A DNA stretch of 64,000 bases from Monosporascus cannonballus (taxonomy: Eukaryota > Ascomycota > Sordariomycetes > Xylariales). The stretch lies in NCBI GenBank assembly GCA_004154925.1, contig QJNS01000332.1, positions 1 to 64,000 of the forward strand, in the 5' to 3' direction. The notes below the pieces were generated by a model. It worked only from the letters and a program-made list of their open reading frames with translations, ran no database searches and was not told the origin of the DNA. The position numbers and the translations under genes are program-made. This document shows positions 44,590-55,584 of the stretch, one piece after another. Numbering within the stretch: position 1 is the stretch's first letter; every line of letters begins with the position of its first letter.

Positions 44590-47500
44590 GGAACTCATCG
44601 TCAGCCATCATCCAGAGTCGCCGATGATCGCAGCAGTGTCATGTCGAATGGGGGGATGCGACCGGGACATCAAAGCAATCGCATGCAGGGCTGGATGGAC
44701 TGTGCACGGTTGGCGACGGCGCCGCGCGAGGATTGCCAAACAACCGAGTAACACATATCTGTACGATGAGAGGGATCGGAAGCCGGTTGTCACTATTGCC
44801 TATAGTGTCTGGACGATCTCAGCAAGGTCTGACATTACGCCATTAGATTATGAGCGTGAATTTGGTAAGTGCGTCGCGATGTGTCAAACATCGTAGAAGA
44901 GTGACACTCTTACTGACAAGACACACAGCGCCTACGCCGTCACTAGGCCAACTTCTCGCATTTTGCGACGACTTTGCCTGGTAATGGGGCGCATTTGGAG
45001 CCCGAAAGCGCTCCGTAGACTGCTCAAGTCACATACCATGTCTTATGGGACACAGGAGAACCCACCGAAAGGGCACAGACCCGCGTCAGATAAGGCACCA
45101 TTGTGATGACGACCATATCTATTCGTAATCATCCCGGCGGACTACCGCGGCGAAATTGCATCAGGGTCTTTGTTAGGTCGGGTCGCCCTCTCTGGGAGCT
45201 CGCTATGTACGAAGCACGGAAAATAGGGTTGACGGCTCCGAAATTACGAGAGATTCTTAGTGTGAATCGTCCTTGGATAAAGAAGACCAGTAGGAATATT
45301 AGTACTTACATAATGCATTACCAAAGTGTCCACTGGGGCGAGATAGTGCGCGGTCCATAATTGTGACAGGATGGAAGCCAAATGTTAGAAGCAGTTCAAA
45401 CCCTCCAAGTCATGGCCCACGTAAAAAAAGCGTAGGCAATTTCATGACTGTCCTAACGCTGTTCTGTCTGTCTCAGGTCGGATGACGTTAGGCGAAGAAG
45501 CGTCGTGACGGCGCAGCAACCTCATAAGTTTTCAATATCATCTCATAGGAATCCCGTATAAGCTAAAGGCCAGAGCCTACTAGCAAGAAACCAAGAAAAG
45601 AATGTTGCTTTGTTGGAAGGCCACCACGCAAGGCGGGACACTGAACTAACCCTGCCCCCGCACCCGCCTCCCTCCATCCTAACTATACTATTTAGGGTAA
45701 TAGAGCAGATGGGAATAGATGGCATGAATATGTGAGAATTCTATTTGGCTTAGGACTCGGACTGTAGTTTATGGGAAGGGGTAGTAGATAGGGAAAGAGA
45801 TTGAAATGGTGGAATGGCAAGGTTGTCGTGGTCCGTGGTTTTAGGCACCGAACTATTCGGAGGTCCTTCCCAGGAAGACGATGGAATAAACTCTTGTCTG
45901 CTACTTTAAGGGCTGTGCAGGTGAGTTGCGGTGGTAACACAACCGGGTAGAGAGACCTCCCGGGTTGTCGATTACCCCGGACTACCGCTCGGTGCGGGTG
46001 GTTGTCGGAGTGGGTCCCTTGGGCCGTTGCTCGGGCTCCGCTTTTGCGGCGTTACCCGGCGGTGAACAGAGAGAGAGGCTGAGCAGCTCGAGGCGGTGTT
46101 AGTGTGGCGGTAGGAGAACGTCATGCGAGGGGAGTCAAAAGTTTCTGGACCTATGATACAGTTGTCGAAATCCCCTGGTTGGCGATAAAAAGTTGGATGA
46201 CTGCAACTTGTCAATCAAGTCATGTATTATTTCACTATTGGTACCTTTGTTATGGTATCATATGAGGAGGCCCTGACATCACACACAGAAGCATATAACT
46301 GAAGAAAAGTGTATTAACAGGTTGCATGACCTCTAAAAGGTCCTAGATAGAAGGTGAGAGTAGCGAACCCTTCTTTTATATACGTAAATACAGCTATAGT
46401 TAAAAGGAAAAAATACCGAGAGTATATAAAGTAACCTCCTTTTAATAAGTGATTAAACTAAGCTAAGGCTTAGTTGTTTGATCGATTTTAGCTAGGTCTG
46501 ACACATCATCGATTTCATTAATGAGCTTGACGTCATCTAGCCTCTTCCTTGCCTGTGACCCGACCTATCAGTACTCATACCGAATTCGCTCCGCAAGCAG
46601 AAGCCGATCTCCTTCCCCTCCCGTGGGGCTTGGGGGTCACATATGCATACTTGGGTTCTGAGGCGGTTGGGTGCAAGAGCACCGCTGCCGTCTCACCCAA
46701 CCCACCTTGAAATAAGCTTATTATCTTCCCTCCCGAGACTTGCACCCTGTCCAATCACGCTCTGTCCTTCTTGCTGATGACTTCTATGTTATGGGGGGTT
46801 CAGTTGGAGACTAGCTAGAAATTTGGGGCTCTGTGAGCTGGTTTACATATCTACTAACTACCCCTCTCTGGCAATTGGAAAGCCAAGGGGAAACCGTAAT
46901 TGCCAGTCTCGTGAGCCAAGTCAGCTGGGCTCTCTTTACCGCTGATCCCGGGCATAATCCGCAAGACGTCGGTGCCTGTTGGCTGAACGTTTCTCTCGGG
47001 CCTCGAATCCGAATCTCTCTTTTCATCTACTGGCTTTTGGTGACAACATTGCGGTGCAAGATGACATAGTAGGACTAGAGCATGTGGCTCAGGGAGGTCA
47101 TACCGACTCAGATTACCGCACCCATCGTCTCAGCGAAGTACTCATGCGCTATATATGGCCCTCACATCGAAGGAAAGGCATGCTTTTGTGGAGAGGAAGC
47201 ATTCTGAAACGCTCAGTCATTACTACAGAATGAGATCAAGCCGAAACTACCCGCCACTCGGGCACAGCGGAGAAGGGTCAACTAGCTGACGTTGAACCTA
47301 TCACATGTAGTAAAAGACGCCGGTCTCTATTGTTTACACTTCGAGTGAAGTTACTTAATCGCTCTCTGTTCTCAATGCCCACTATCATAGGTAGTGCATG
47401 ACGACATGGTGGGATCGGAGTCCAGATTGAGGGAGTGATAGCCTGGTCTCTCTCATACCGGACTAAAATTGTAGATCTTGGCCTGAAAATATGGAAGACG

Positions 47501-47657
47501 TTGTATCAATAAGCCATCAGGGGCTTCAAAGGCATATATAAAAGTAGACAGATCAGGATCGGTTGAACATGCTACTCTCCATGCATTCGCACCCGAACTA
47601 GAACAGATACACGAACCACATTGCTTATATAGGGGTCTCGCTGATTATCCCATAGTC
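44590..47657. other. 3-kb intergenic region with an AT-rich segment
   Basis: No gene can be supported. A distinctly AT-rich segment spans about 46210-46520 and contains TTATGGTATCATATGAGG near 46243-46260. The last 150 bp before 47658 form the glycosidase promoter. A near-perfect inverted repeat (CAACCGGG / CCCGGGTTG) lies at 45938-45968. Confidence 0.45.
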
Positions 47658-48662
47658 ATGCATCGTTTCTTTTTAGGACTCTCAGTCGTTGCCAGCTTGG
47701 TCTTGAGGGTAGCGCCGATTCCCGCCCGCAGCCTACACAGACTGGATAGTCCCGCTCTAGCCGGCTTCAACGCCGACCCAAACATCATCGTCTTCGGGAA
47801 CACGTACTACATCTACCCCACCGCCGACGGACAGGACTGGGAAGGGAAGTCGTTCTACGTGTGGAAGTCACAGAACCTGGTAGACTGGACCAGGAGCAAG
47901 GACCCCATCCTCACGCTCAACGGGAAGAGCGGGCCCGGGAACGTCCCGTGGGCCGACGGCAAGGCCTGGGCCCCGACCATCATTGAGCGTAACGGGAAGT
48001 ACTACTTCTACCACAGCGGCCACAGCTCGGCCGACGACAGCATCGCCATCGGCGCCGCCGTCGCCGATTCGCCCGAGGGCCCGTTCGCGGCGCAGCCGAC
48101 GCCCATGATCCGCAACGCGGAGCGGCTCACGGCGACGGTCGCCATCGACCCGGCGGTGTTCCGCGACCCGGCGACGGGCCGGCATCTGCTGTACTGGGGC
48201 AACGGGCGCGCGCTGCACGCCGAGCTCGGCGACGACATGGTCTCGGTCGACTGGGACACGCTGGGTGAGGGCGCGGGGCTCGACGACTACTTCGAGGCGC
48301 CCTTCGTCGTCCACCGCCGCGGCCTCTACCACATGACCTGGTCCATCGACGACACGCGGTCCGAGGACTACCGCGTGGGCTACGCGACGGCGGCCAACGC
48401 CACGGGGCCCTGGGCCTCGCACGGCATCATCCTGCGCAAGGACCCCGCCCTCGGCATCCTCGGCACCGGCCACCAGTCCATCATCAACGTCCCCGGCACC
48501 GACGACTGGTACATCGCGTACCACCGCTTCGCCATCCCCGACGGCGACGGCTCGCACCGCGTGACCGCCATCGACCGCCTGACGTTCGACCCCGACACGG
48601 GGCTCATACAACCCGTCCGGCCGACGCTGGGCAACGTGGAGCCCCAGCCGATCCAGCATTAG
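47658..48662 (+). CDS. Secreted glycoside hydrolase family 43 enzyme (arabinosidase/xylosidase-like)
   Basis: This intronless gene encodes 334 residues. An N-terminal signal peptide of about 24 residues (MHRFFLGLSVVASLVLRVAP) indicates export, consistent with plant cell wall arabinan or arabinoxylan breakdown. The five-blade propeller sequence carries the three GH43 catalytic acids. The general base is Asp40 in GFNADPN, the pKa modulator Asp164 in AIDPAVF, and the general acid Glu213 in YFEAPFVVHRRG. Other typical stretches are KSFYVWKSQNLVDW, AWAPTIIERNGKYYFYHSG, YHMTWSIDD and GTGHQSIINVPGTDDWYIAYH. There is no carbohydrate-binding module. Third positions are strongly G/C, unlike the AT-richer upstream DNA. 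The exact substrate cannot be told from sequence. Confidence 0.93.
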   Translation: MHRFFLGLSVVASLVLRVAPIPARSLHRLDSPALAGFNADPNIIVFGNTYYIYPTADGQDWEGKSFYVWKSQNLVDWTRSKDPILTLNGKSGPGNVPWADGKAWAPTIIERNGKYYFYHSGHSSADDSIAIGAAVADSPEGPFAAQPTPMIRNAERLTATVAIDPAVFRDPATGRHLLYWGNGRALHAELGDDMVSVDWDTLGEGAGLDDYFEAPFVVHRRGLYHMTWSIDDTRSEDYRVGYATAANATGPWASHGIILRKDPALGILGTGHQSIINVPGTDDWYIAYHRFAIPDGDGSHRVTAIDRLTFDPDTGLIQPVRPTLGNVEPQPIQH

Positions 48663-49115
48663 GAAATTGTGCTAGGATATGCGTTTGCTATGGCGTTGGA
48701 AACCGCGTATGGCGCTTTGCAATTTTACGGAGCTCGTTCGGTCGTTACTTCGAGGGTTAGCGTTATGGTGGAAGACAATCCAATTTCTGAAAGATGTACA
48801 AATACCCTTCGTCATTATCTTTCTAGCCTCCGTTTATAGTTGTTCCGGGACCGTCTCATCACTTTTTTGTGCCCCTCTATATCCATGTGCCATATTGTTC
48901 AACTTTAAGACAGTCCGTATATCTCCTCTTGGTATGATATGGAGTATGATATCTTGCCTCGGGGTAAAACCAGGAGAACGAAGTACATGGCTTATATACA
49001 TCTATCCATTCTTCGCCCATCAGGCTGTACCTCACTGAACGCCTAGAGAGCCTGGTCCCGGTGTCTATGTCTATGTCTATGACTCCTCCTCGCGGCCGCC
49101 GGGCCCACGTGTGTG
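48663..49115. other. Convergent intergenic region
   Basis: This 453-bp spacer lies between the facing 3' ends of the GH43 gene and the carrier gene. It contains a (GTCTAT)x3 microsatellite at 49063-49080. I see no gene. Confidence 0.5.
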
Positions 49116-50009
49116 TTATTGCCCGGCGATGGCCTTCAGCAGCTTCAGCGCCTGCTCGTTCGCCGTGAACAGGATGCCGCCGGCCATGATGGCGCGGCCG
49201 AGCCGCATCACGGTGCCCCTCCAGAACCCCCTGACGCCGTCCTCGGCCGCGATGGCGCGCACGGACTCCATGGTCCCCACGACACGCGCCTGCTGGGCCC
49301 TCGTCTTGACCGTGTCGAACGGCTGCGTGGCCAGCGTCGTGACGGTGCCGGTGACGGCGCCGTTGGCGAAGCTCATGAGGGGCCCGTCGGGGCTGATCCC
49401 GCGCATGCGCTCGAGGTCCTTGATCGTGCTGTAGCTGCCGAGCCGGAAACCGGTCGTGCCGATCTGCTTGAGCGTCGTGGTGACGTAGCCGCGCCACAGG
49501 GCGCGTCGCACGCCTTGCTCCCGCGCGAGCGTCCGGACGCAGTGCCAGGGGCCGCGGAACCGGCTCTTGCGCATGTCGTCGCCGCCGCGCGGCGCGTCGT
49601 CGATCAGCGCCGTCTTGACGCGCTCCGAGGGCGTCACGACGAGGGTGCTGGCGACGACGCCCGACGCCATGCCCGAGGCAACGGAGCGCGTGGGGCTCAG
49701 CGTGTGGGTCGCCGGGTCCTCGAAAACAGCGCGGATGCTGTCGAAGGCCATGAAGCGCACGGCGTCCTTGCCCACAGAGCCGACGACCATGGCCGAGCAG
49801 CCCTTGTAGAGCGCGCGCCAGCCCTCCTCGCGCACCACCCGGAACACGATGGCGAAGGGGTTGCGGCTTGCGCCCTCGTGCCCGTACAGCTGCACTCGCG
49901 TCTTGGCGAACTCGAAGGGGTACGTGCAGGCCGCCTCGACGCCGCCTGCGATGCCGCCCGCCGTGAGCGACATCAGGGGAGATGTCTTGCCGTCTCCTTG
50001 CGCCACCAT
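49116..50009 (-). CDS. ctp1: Mitochondrial tricarboxylate (citrate) carrier, CTP1-like
   Basis: This member of the mitochondrial carrier family lies in the inner membrane and probably exchanges citrate for malate or another tricarboxylate. The ATG at 50009 (MVAQGDGKTSPLMS) gives 297 residues. Upstream in-frame codons lack an ATG. Three tandem repeats each carry the signature PX[DE]XX[KR]: TYPFEFAKTRVQLYG, VTPSERVKTALIDD and TQPFDTVKTRAQQ. Six hydrophobic spans are implied. The pairs YPFEFAKTR and TPSERVKTALIDD, and the C-terminal RLGRAIMAGGILFT, agree with yeast Ctp1 (YPFEFLKTR, VTPFEAIKTALIDD). Sordariomycetes often have several paralogues, so the transported acid is inferred. The gene is GC-rich at third positions and is convergent with GH43. 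Confidence 0.9.
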   Translation of the reverse strand: MVAQGDGKTSPLMSLTAGGIAGGVEAACTYPFEFAKTRVQLYGHEGASRNPFAIVFRVVREEGWRALYKGCSAMVVGSVGKDAVRFMAFDSIRAVFEDPATHTLSPTRSVASGMASGVVASTLVVTPSERVKTALIDDAPRGGDDMRKSRFRGPWHCVRTLAREQGVRRALWRGYVTTTLKQIGTTGFRLGSYSTIKDLERMRGISPDGPLMSFANGAVTGTVTTLATQPFDTVKTRAQQARVVGTMESVRAIAAEDGVRGFWRGTVMRLGRAIMAGGILFTANEQALKLLKAIAGQ

Positions 50010-50410
50010 GTTATTGAGCGATTGAGGCCGGTCGGGTTGCAGCACGCATGTTGGTCCGGATAGAAATAAAAAGTGGATGCGGGGGGTATATAAAGAGAGC
50101 GGATGGTTTGTCTACAGCGTAATGAGTAGTATATGAGTGCTTCGCTTGTGATAGGAGAATTACGTTTGATGCCAAGTTGATTAATCTCCAAAAACTTTGC
50201 CAGGATATGACCGAATCAAAGATGACGTTTGTGGCCGAAAACGCTCGGGAATCTAACCGAGCTTGAGCATCCAATTTCTGCTAGGCCGCTTAGACATAAC
50301 CGGTCGGGGGGCCCACCGCCGGACAATTTTCTCTAACATCAACAACTGGTCCGAAACCTCACCAGCAAGATGGTCTTTGACCACCTAAGGTATCTCTTAA
50401 CTCGAAGCTG
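50010..50410. promoter_or_regulatory. Carrier promoter and UTP13 3' region
   Basis: This 401-bp gap contains a TATATAA-like stretch at 50087-50093 and a pyrimidine/purine-rich leader upstream of the carrier start, plus the end of UTP13. An open ATG at 50370 (MVFDHLR) is very short and not supported as a gene. Confidence 0.4.
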
Positions 50411-53256
50411 TCATGTCATGACAACATCCGCATCCTGCACCAAACTCATGCTGCCTAGAGTAGGCGCGAGACTATCCATTTCCTGCAGGGTATATTCCAA
50501 CAAGTAGCTCTCATCAACCAACTCCTCCATACGCTTGTAGTGTCTTTCCGTATAGACCTTGAGCGCGTTCATGACCTCTTTCAGGCTCTTCTGACCCCGG
50601 GCCCCCTTCACCGACAGGTTCGAGAAACGCGAAGCCGGATAGCTCTTTGCCAGAGTCCATAAAATCCGCTGAGCGACGGGCGCCGTCCTGGCATTCGTAT
50701 TCCAGTCTCGCAGCCTCAGGAGGAGCAGGAAAAGTTGCTCATCGGAGAGGGAGGCCAACACCTCGTCAACGGCCTTCAACCCGGTTAGACTGCCAGCATC
50801 TGGGTTCTTCGAGCTGACGACCGAAGTAAACAGGGCCAGGAGCCGGCCAGGGTGGTTGAGCTGAAGAGCTAGAGTGATCGCCTCACGGTACGATCCTGCG
50901 TATATGTGATTTTGGAGCTCTTGCTCTTGCTCGATAAGCTTGAGCGCCGCCTCCGTAGAAGCGGCCTGCGTCTCCGTGGAGGTATCTTCCCAGAAGGTGA
51001 CGGTTGAGTCACCACTTCCGGATACAATCGTATTGGTTTCAGGATGAACCGCCAACGCCCAGACCCGATCCTCGTGGTTATCGAGCGTGCACGCCGTCTC
51101 TCCGGTGTTCGCGTCCCATACTTTGACTAGACCGTCACCACCAGCGCTGGAGAAAAGTACGGGCTTCTTGTTACGCTCCTCCCCCTTTGGAATATTTAGC
51201 CATGCAACCTTCAGGACGCTATTCGAGTGGCTCTCGAAGGTCCTTAGGCATGAGTAGTCTGTGAGACTCCATAATTTGACGGTCTTGTCGCCGCTACCCG
51301 TTATGACGACACCCTTTCCTGCCACAGGACCTTGTTCGCCTTGAATGATTGGCGTGTCGGGCGGTGCGAAACTGACAGACCACACACCCCTACGATGGCC
51401 ACGTAGAATTCCTTGGACTTCCCCTTCCTGTATCGACCAGATCTTCACCGCCCTATCTTGGGATGCAGAGGCAAAAAGCTGGGCGGACTGGCTGACGTCT
51501 ATTGCATTGATGTCCTTGTCATGTGCTTTCCTGGTATATGTCGCTCTAGCTCCCTTTTTAGCGCTTTGATGTGGTTCTCTGGGGATCTCCCATTTCTTGA
51601 TTGTTTGATCAGAGGATCCCGTGATTAGGAATGGCGGAGCATGATTCAGGGGGTCTGCATGAGCCTTGGACCCTTCTGCCGGCCTAGCTCGCGGTAAAGC
51701 TACTGCGCTCACAGACTCCGCATGTCCCGAGAATGTCGCGTAGCAGGTGTAGGAGCCATTCTCGGGGTCAACCCGCCAAAGCTTGGCGGTGTTGTCTTTT
51801 GCTCCAGTAGCGACCCAATATCCAGACCAATCAACATCCAGTGAGATGATGATATCATGATGCCCTTTCAGGAGCGCCACATCCCGCCCGAAATAGTTTG
51901 AGGAGAAGGGATCGCTTACGTCGACCGTAGGCTCAGATACTGATACGATGCGGATCTCCTCGGAGTTTGTCGCCAAAGCTAGTAAAGAACTATCGGGCAG
52001 TATATAGCGCAGGTCGATAATGTCATCGTGAGTTCCGGTTATACGGCGGAAAGGTTCGAGTGGCGATATCTGGACCGCACCTGTAGCCTCCGTTGGGGGC
52101 TGGTAGAAGGCGAGAGTATGATCCACTTGTATGCAAACGACAAACGGAAGCTCCGGCCGATAGACGGCGCCGACGAAGGCCTCAGTCTCAGACTTCGGTG
52201 CTTGCTCTTTCGTGAGCTCGCGACCATTGTCCGTGTCCCATACGCGGATGTAGCCATTGGATCCAGCAGTATAGGTGAGCTGACCATGGCCAATGAAGCC
52301 AACAGCTTCGACGAGTTCGAAACATGGGGTAACCTTGCGTACTTTCCAGGACCTCGCATCCCACCATCTTATAGTCTTATCTCTGCCAGCAGTAACAAGC
52401 GTGTTCTGGGTGGGTGAATAATCGAGGCCTCGAACGTCTGAGACATGGAAATCTAGGCTGGCCACGACGCTCCGCTTGTGCAGATCCCAGATTCGAACCT
52501 TTCCGTCCTGACTTCCGGAAGCTAGGCGGAAGCGTGTGGTTGTAGTCTCTTCCTCGTCCACCTCTTCAGAATTGCCTTTGGACCGCCTCCTTTTCCGCTT
52601 CGCAGAGTCTTTGGACTCGTCCGCCTCAGAGGTTCTCCTTGGGTTTGAAGCTATCTCGAAGAAATGAAGAGCCGATACAAGGACACTTGGTCCCCGGAAG
52701 GTATGGGTGACGTATCCACCAACAATATCCCAGACTTTAATGGAGCCATCGGTCCCTCCGGTTGCGAGAAGCGTGCTTGTCCTGTCTACGGCGAGAACAA
52801 CAACGGGAGTACCGTGGGGTCTCAAGGTGCGCACGAGACGCGGTTCGACGGTGTCGCTGGACTCCGGTTGCCGTAGGGAATATATGCGCATAGAAAGTGA
52901 CCGAGAACATAGGATAAGATGAGAGCCAGAAGGCGTTACTATTCACTTTATGAGCATCGCATACTTGGACAGCAACGGTTATTTAGGGGACATACAGGTT
53001 AATGTTGATATTAATTCGCCATCCTAGTTCTTGAGGTTAGCAAATATGTTGCGCGAATTTTTACGAGAAGCATACGGACCCCTTCGACTTTTGTGATGAA
53101 CTTGCCAGTCTTTAGATCTGTCAGGACAGCATCTTCACCCAGAGTTGTCGCGAGTACTCGCGCACCATTCTCCAACGCGACCGAGCCACCAGTGAAGATA
53201 GGCCGAATCACTTCACTGGCTTCGAATGTAGTTTTGAAAGGCGATTTGTTGGCCAT
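50411..53256 (-). CDS. utp13: U3 snoRNP / SSU processome WD40 protein UTP13, with an apparent N-terminal frame change
   Basis: This nucleolar WD-repeat protein belongs to the UTP-B complex for 18S rRNA processing. Exon 1 (53256-53080) gives MANKSPFKTTFEASEVIRPI and on to GKFITKVEG. A 28-nt microexon (53023-52996) gives DGELISTLT, and exon 3 starts at 52936. Tandem beta-propeller repeats follow (LLATGGTDGSIKVWD, LASGSQDGKVRIWD, LVTAGRDKTIRWWD, FASASQDRAVKIWS, VSGSGDSTVTFWED). The C-terminal UTP13 domain (NHPGRLLALFTSVV, LRLRDWNTNARTAPVAQ) ends at 50411, for about 910 residues. The problem is that exon 3 begins LTPSGS in one frame, whereas the continuation HLILCSRSLSMRIYSL is in another frame from about 52920 on. 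Two stop codons just upstream exclude a splice fix. The first intron donor GTCCGT is unusual. Confidence 0.87.
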
Positions 53257-53784
53257 TTCGAGAGACAGCAACGTACGTGTGCAGAAAAGCTCGGCTGCAC
53301 CCCTCGATCGGCCTCACTTAAAGCTTCCACATATATATCAGGGGAGGGGGTGGAATGCGATGCGATGCCGATACCCATCTGCCCATTGTTCCCAGGAAAT
53401 TTTTGTTAGGGATAACGATAACGCACCGATAAAGCGTTATCAACATATTGATACTTGATACTAGGTACCTATCTACCTACTTAGTAGGACACACGCGCGT
53501 AGCTGAAGTACCTATGTACTCCTACAGTCAGTGGACATGGTTTGATAAGTGCGCGCAGATGGTCAGAGAGTGTCCCGTCATCAAAAGTCAATTGATTGAT
53601 TACAATCGAATCGAGCAAACACTGATTTATCAACGAAAGGCTGTCGTACGAGTGGCGATATCATATAAAGCTTTGATAAATGCCCGTCTTTTTGGCCGTT
53701 GTTATATATACTGTTTTGTTTTCTGTTAACCTTCCCAACCAACCTCAGACCTCAGTATCGTTATATTACAACTAGAATCGTCAC
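53257..53784. promoter_or_regulatory. Divergent promoter region of UTP13 and the four-exon unknown gene
   Basis: This 528-bp region contains clustered GATAA words, with GATAACGATAACG at 53411-53423 and CGATAAAG at 53427-53434, then GTTATC at 53436-53441. TAGGTACCTATCTACCTAC lies at 53461-53480. The UTP13 start lies about 170 bp from the GATA cluster. No function is demonstrated by sequence. Confidence 0.4.
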
Positions 53785-55584
53785 ATGCCTGTTCGGGCTC
53801 GAGTTCTTGGCAACGTACAATGGGGCGACTCGGCCCCCTGACTTCACAGGCTCTAGTTCGTAGCTAGACACGCTTCCTATTCCAAGTATACTGACCTTTA
53901 ATAGGGCCGCTCACCCCACGATGATGTCGTGGAAGGTTTGGGCGAGGCCTACCCGCATGAGCCTGAGAAGCAGTACGACGAGAAAGGCCGTGTCATCAAC
54001 CCTCAAACCAAACGGACCATCAAGGATTTTATCCGTGCCCACAACGAGGTCATGCTTGTCATAGGTGTAGCTGAGCCAGACAATGCCGGCATCAGCGAAG
54101 AGCAAGCACGCTTAGCCGTGGCGCGTCAGATGTACGAGGCCGATACGGGCAGGTCATTGCTCAACGTTGGTCGTTCACTGGGCATACTGGGAATCTGGGG
54201 GGTTCATGGTACGCGGCAACGTGTTTTGGTAAGCCGCTTTCCTTGTGATCGACCATCCTTTCTATGCCCGTGCTGACTTCATAGAAGCTATACAAGCAAT
54301 ACAGCGGAGTTCACTTCTTGGACTTGTGGAAGTTTGAGCGCAGGAATCATTCTATTGCCGATATATATTTTACGGGCCTACCATCGTTTATTTCCATGCA
54401 GGCTCTGCGCTGGTGTTCCCTGTCCGTCAGTCGCGTCAAGGACAATGTGTTGTATGCTCCATCGTCTCAAGCTACGATGCTCGCTAAGCTGACTCGTCCG
54501 CGCTAGGCTTCGAGGTGGCTTGACTTACCTCCGTTTCCATTTCCATTTGTTTCTTACAATGCAGCGTCTGGGTTTGATATCTTCCGCCCGGTGGATGCCG
54601 GATATTCGATTCTTCATTCCGTTTGCCAACTCCTCACCATTCTTAGCACCGCCTCCACTTGAGAGCCTGAGCGCTCCCAGCATACTGAGTTGGGTCGGCC
54701 AAGTCGCTGTAAACCTAGCCCCGTACGCCGCATTTTATCTCTGTAGCCGTCTCTGGAATGCTGTCCACGTTGGTATTTGGCCTCACATTCACAACCACCT
54801 CCCACGGCCGTCAAGAAGCGAACATCTGAACATTCGAGCCCCCTTTCCTACCAGAAGCAACCAGCCAGGGCAATCAATTCCAGAGTCCCCGACCTTGGGA
54901 GCGGCGGACCAAGAGATACGGCATGCACAGAACCCAGATGCAGACATCCCGACATTGATGGCTTTAGACGGCCAGCCTAGAGGGGAGGCCATCCCGGTCG
55001 GAGCAATCAGAAGACAAAGCACATTCTCGAGCCGTGGTGGGGAGGATTACGGTACAGACGAGGAGGACTCCGAGATGATCAATCCGACTCTTATCAGTTT
55101 CGACGTGGATACTAGTGAATCCGCGGCTGAGCAACACACAGGTGTCTGGTCTGCCGAGTTGCGCCCAAGTGCTGGTGGAGATGGTCGTGCACAACGAAGA
55201 GAGTCCCCTATTTATGACGTGAATCCTTTGACCAAATTGCCATCCGTCCTCGCATCAGACATATTGACCAACTTCCTGGCTTATCTACTATGTGCACCTG
55301 CCGACGCTATGGCGCTTCGAAGCGTGGCAAGGGCCTTTGCACAGAAGCGGGGACTATCTTGCGATGGAATGTTTGACGTTAGCCTTATGGATAATGTGTC
55401 ATTCCGGGGTGTTCTCAACATCTTCGGCCTAGAAATGTTGCGACTGCTCATATCGGGTGACACCTGGGCTATGATCACAATTTTGGCAAGGTGGTTACAT
55501 GTCACTGAAGAGGAATGGAAGGACATGCAAAAAGAGGAAGGCATCAGGGACGCGGTACTGGACGGTACTCAAACGGAGCCGTAG
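53785..55584 (+). CDS. Four-exon conserved-looking membrane-associated protein, function unknown
   Basis: Exons 53785-53814, 53905-54228, 54285-54451 and 54507-55584 give about 532 residues; all phases match. The start is MPVRARVLGN. Exon 2 carries a hydrophilic block (GRVINPQTKRTIKDFIRAHN, VMLVIGVAEPDNAGISEE, LAVARQMYEADTGRSL) and then LNVGRSLGILGIWGVHG. Exon 3 reads YSGVHFLDLWKFERRNHSIADIY. Exon 4 has probable membrane segments near ILSWVGQVAVNLAPYAAFYLC, a long Pro/Ser/Asp-rich linker, and a helical C-terminus (FRGVLNIFGLEMLRLLISGD, TWAMITILARWLHVTEEEW). The 55-nt third intron is needed to keep one frame. I do not recognise the family. An alternative 3' intron might extend the C-terminus into sequence near 55802. 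Confidence 0.75.

Noticed and set aside
45938..45968. GC-rich inverted repeat resembling a bacterial terminator
   Set aside because: One mismatch/bulge, no U-tract, and factor-independent terminators are not used by fungal RNA polymerase II genes.
47868..48659. Minus-strand open frame (263 codons) over the GH43 gene
   Set aside because: Antisense shadow; the plus strand has signal peptide and all catalytic acids.
49113..50063. Plus-strand open frame (316 codons) over the citrate carrier
   Set aside because: Antisense to a carrier with three intact signature repeats; Ala/Arg/His-rich composition.
50370..50420. Start of an antisense gene (MVFDHLR) at the UTP13 3' end
   Set aside because: The frame is very short and any splice continuation would run inside UTP13 exon 3.
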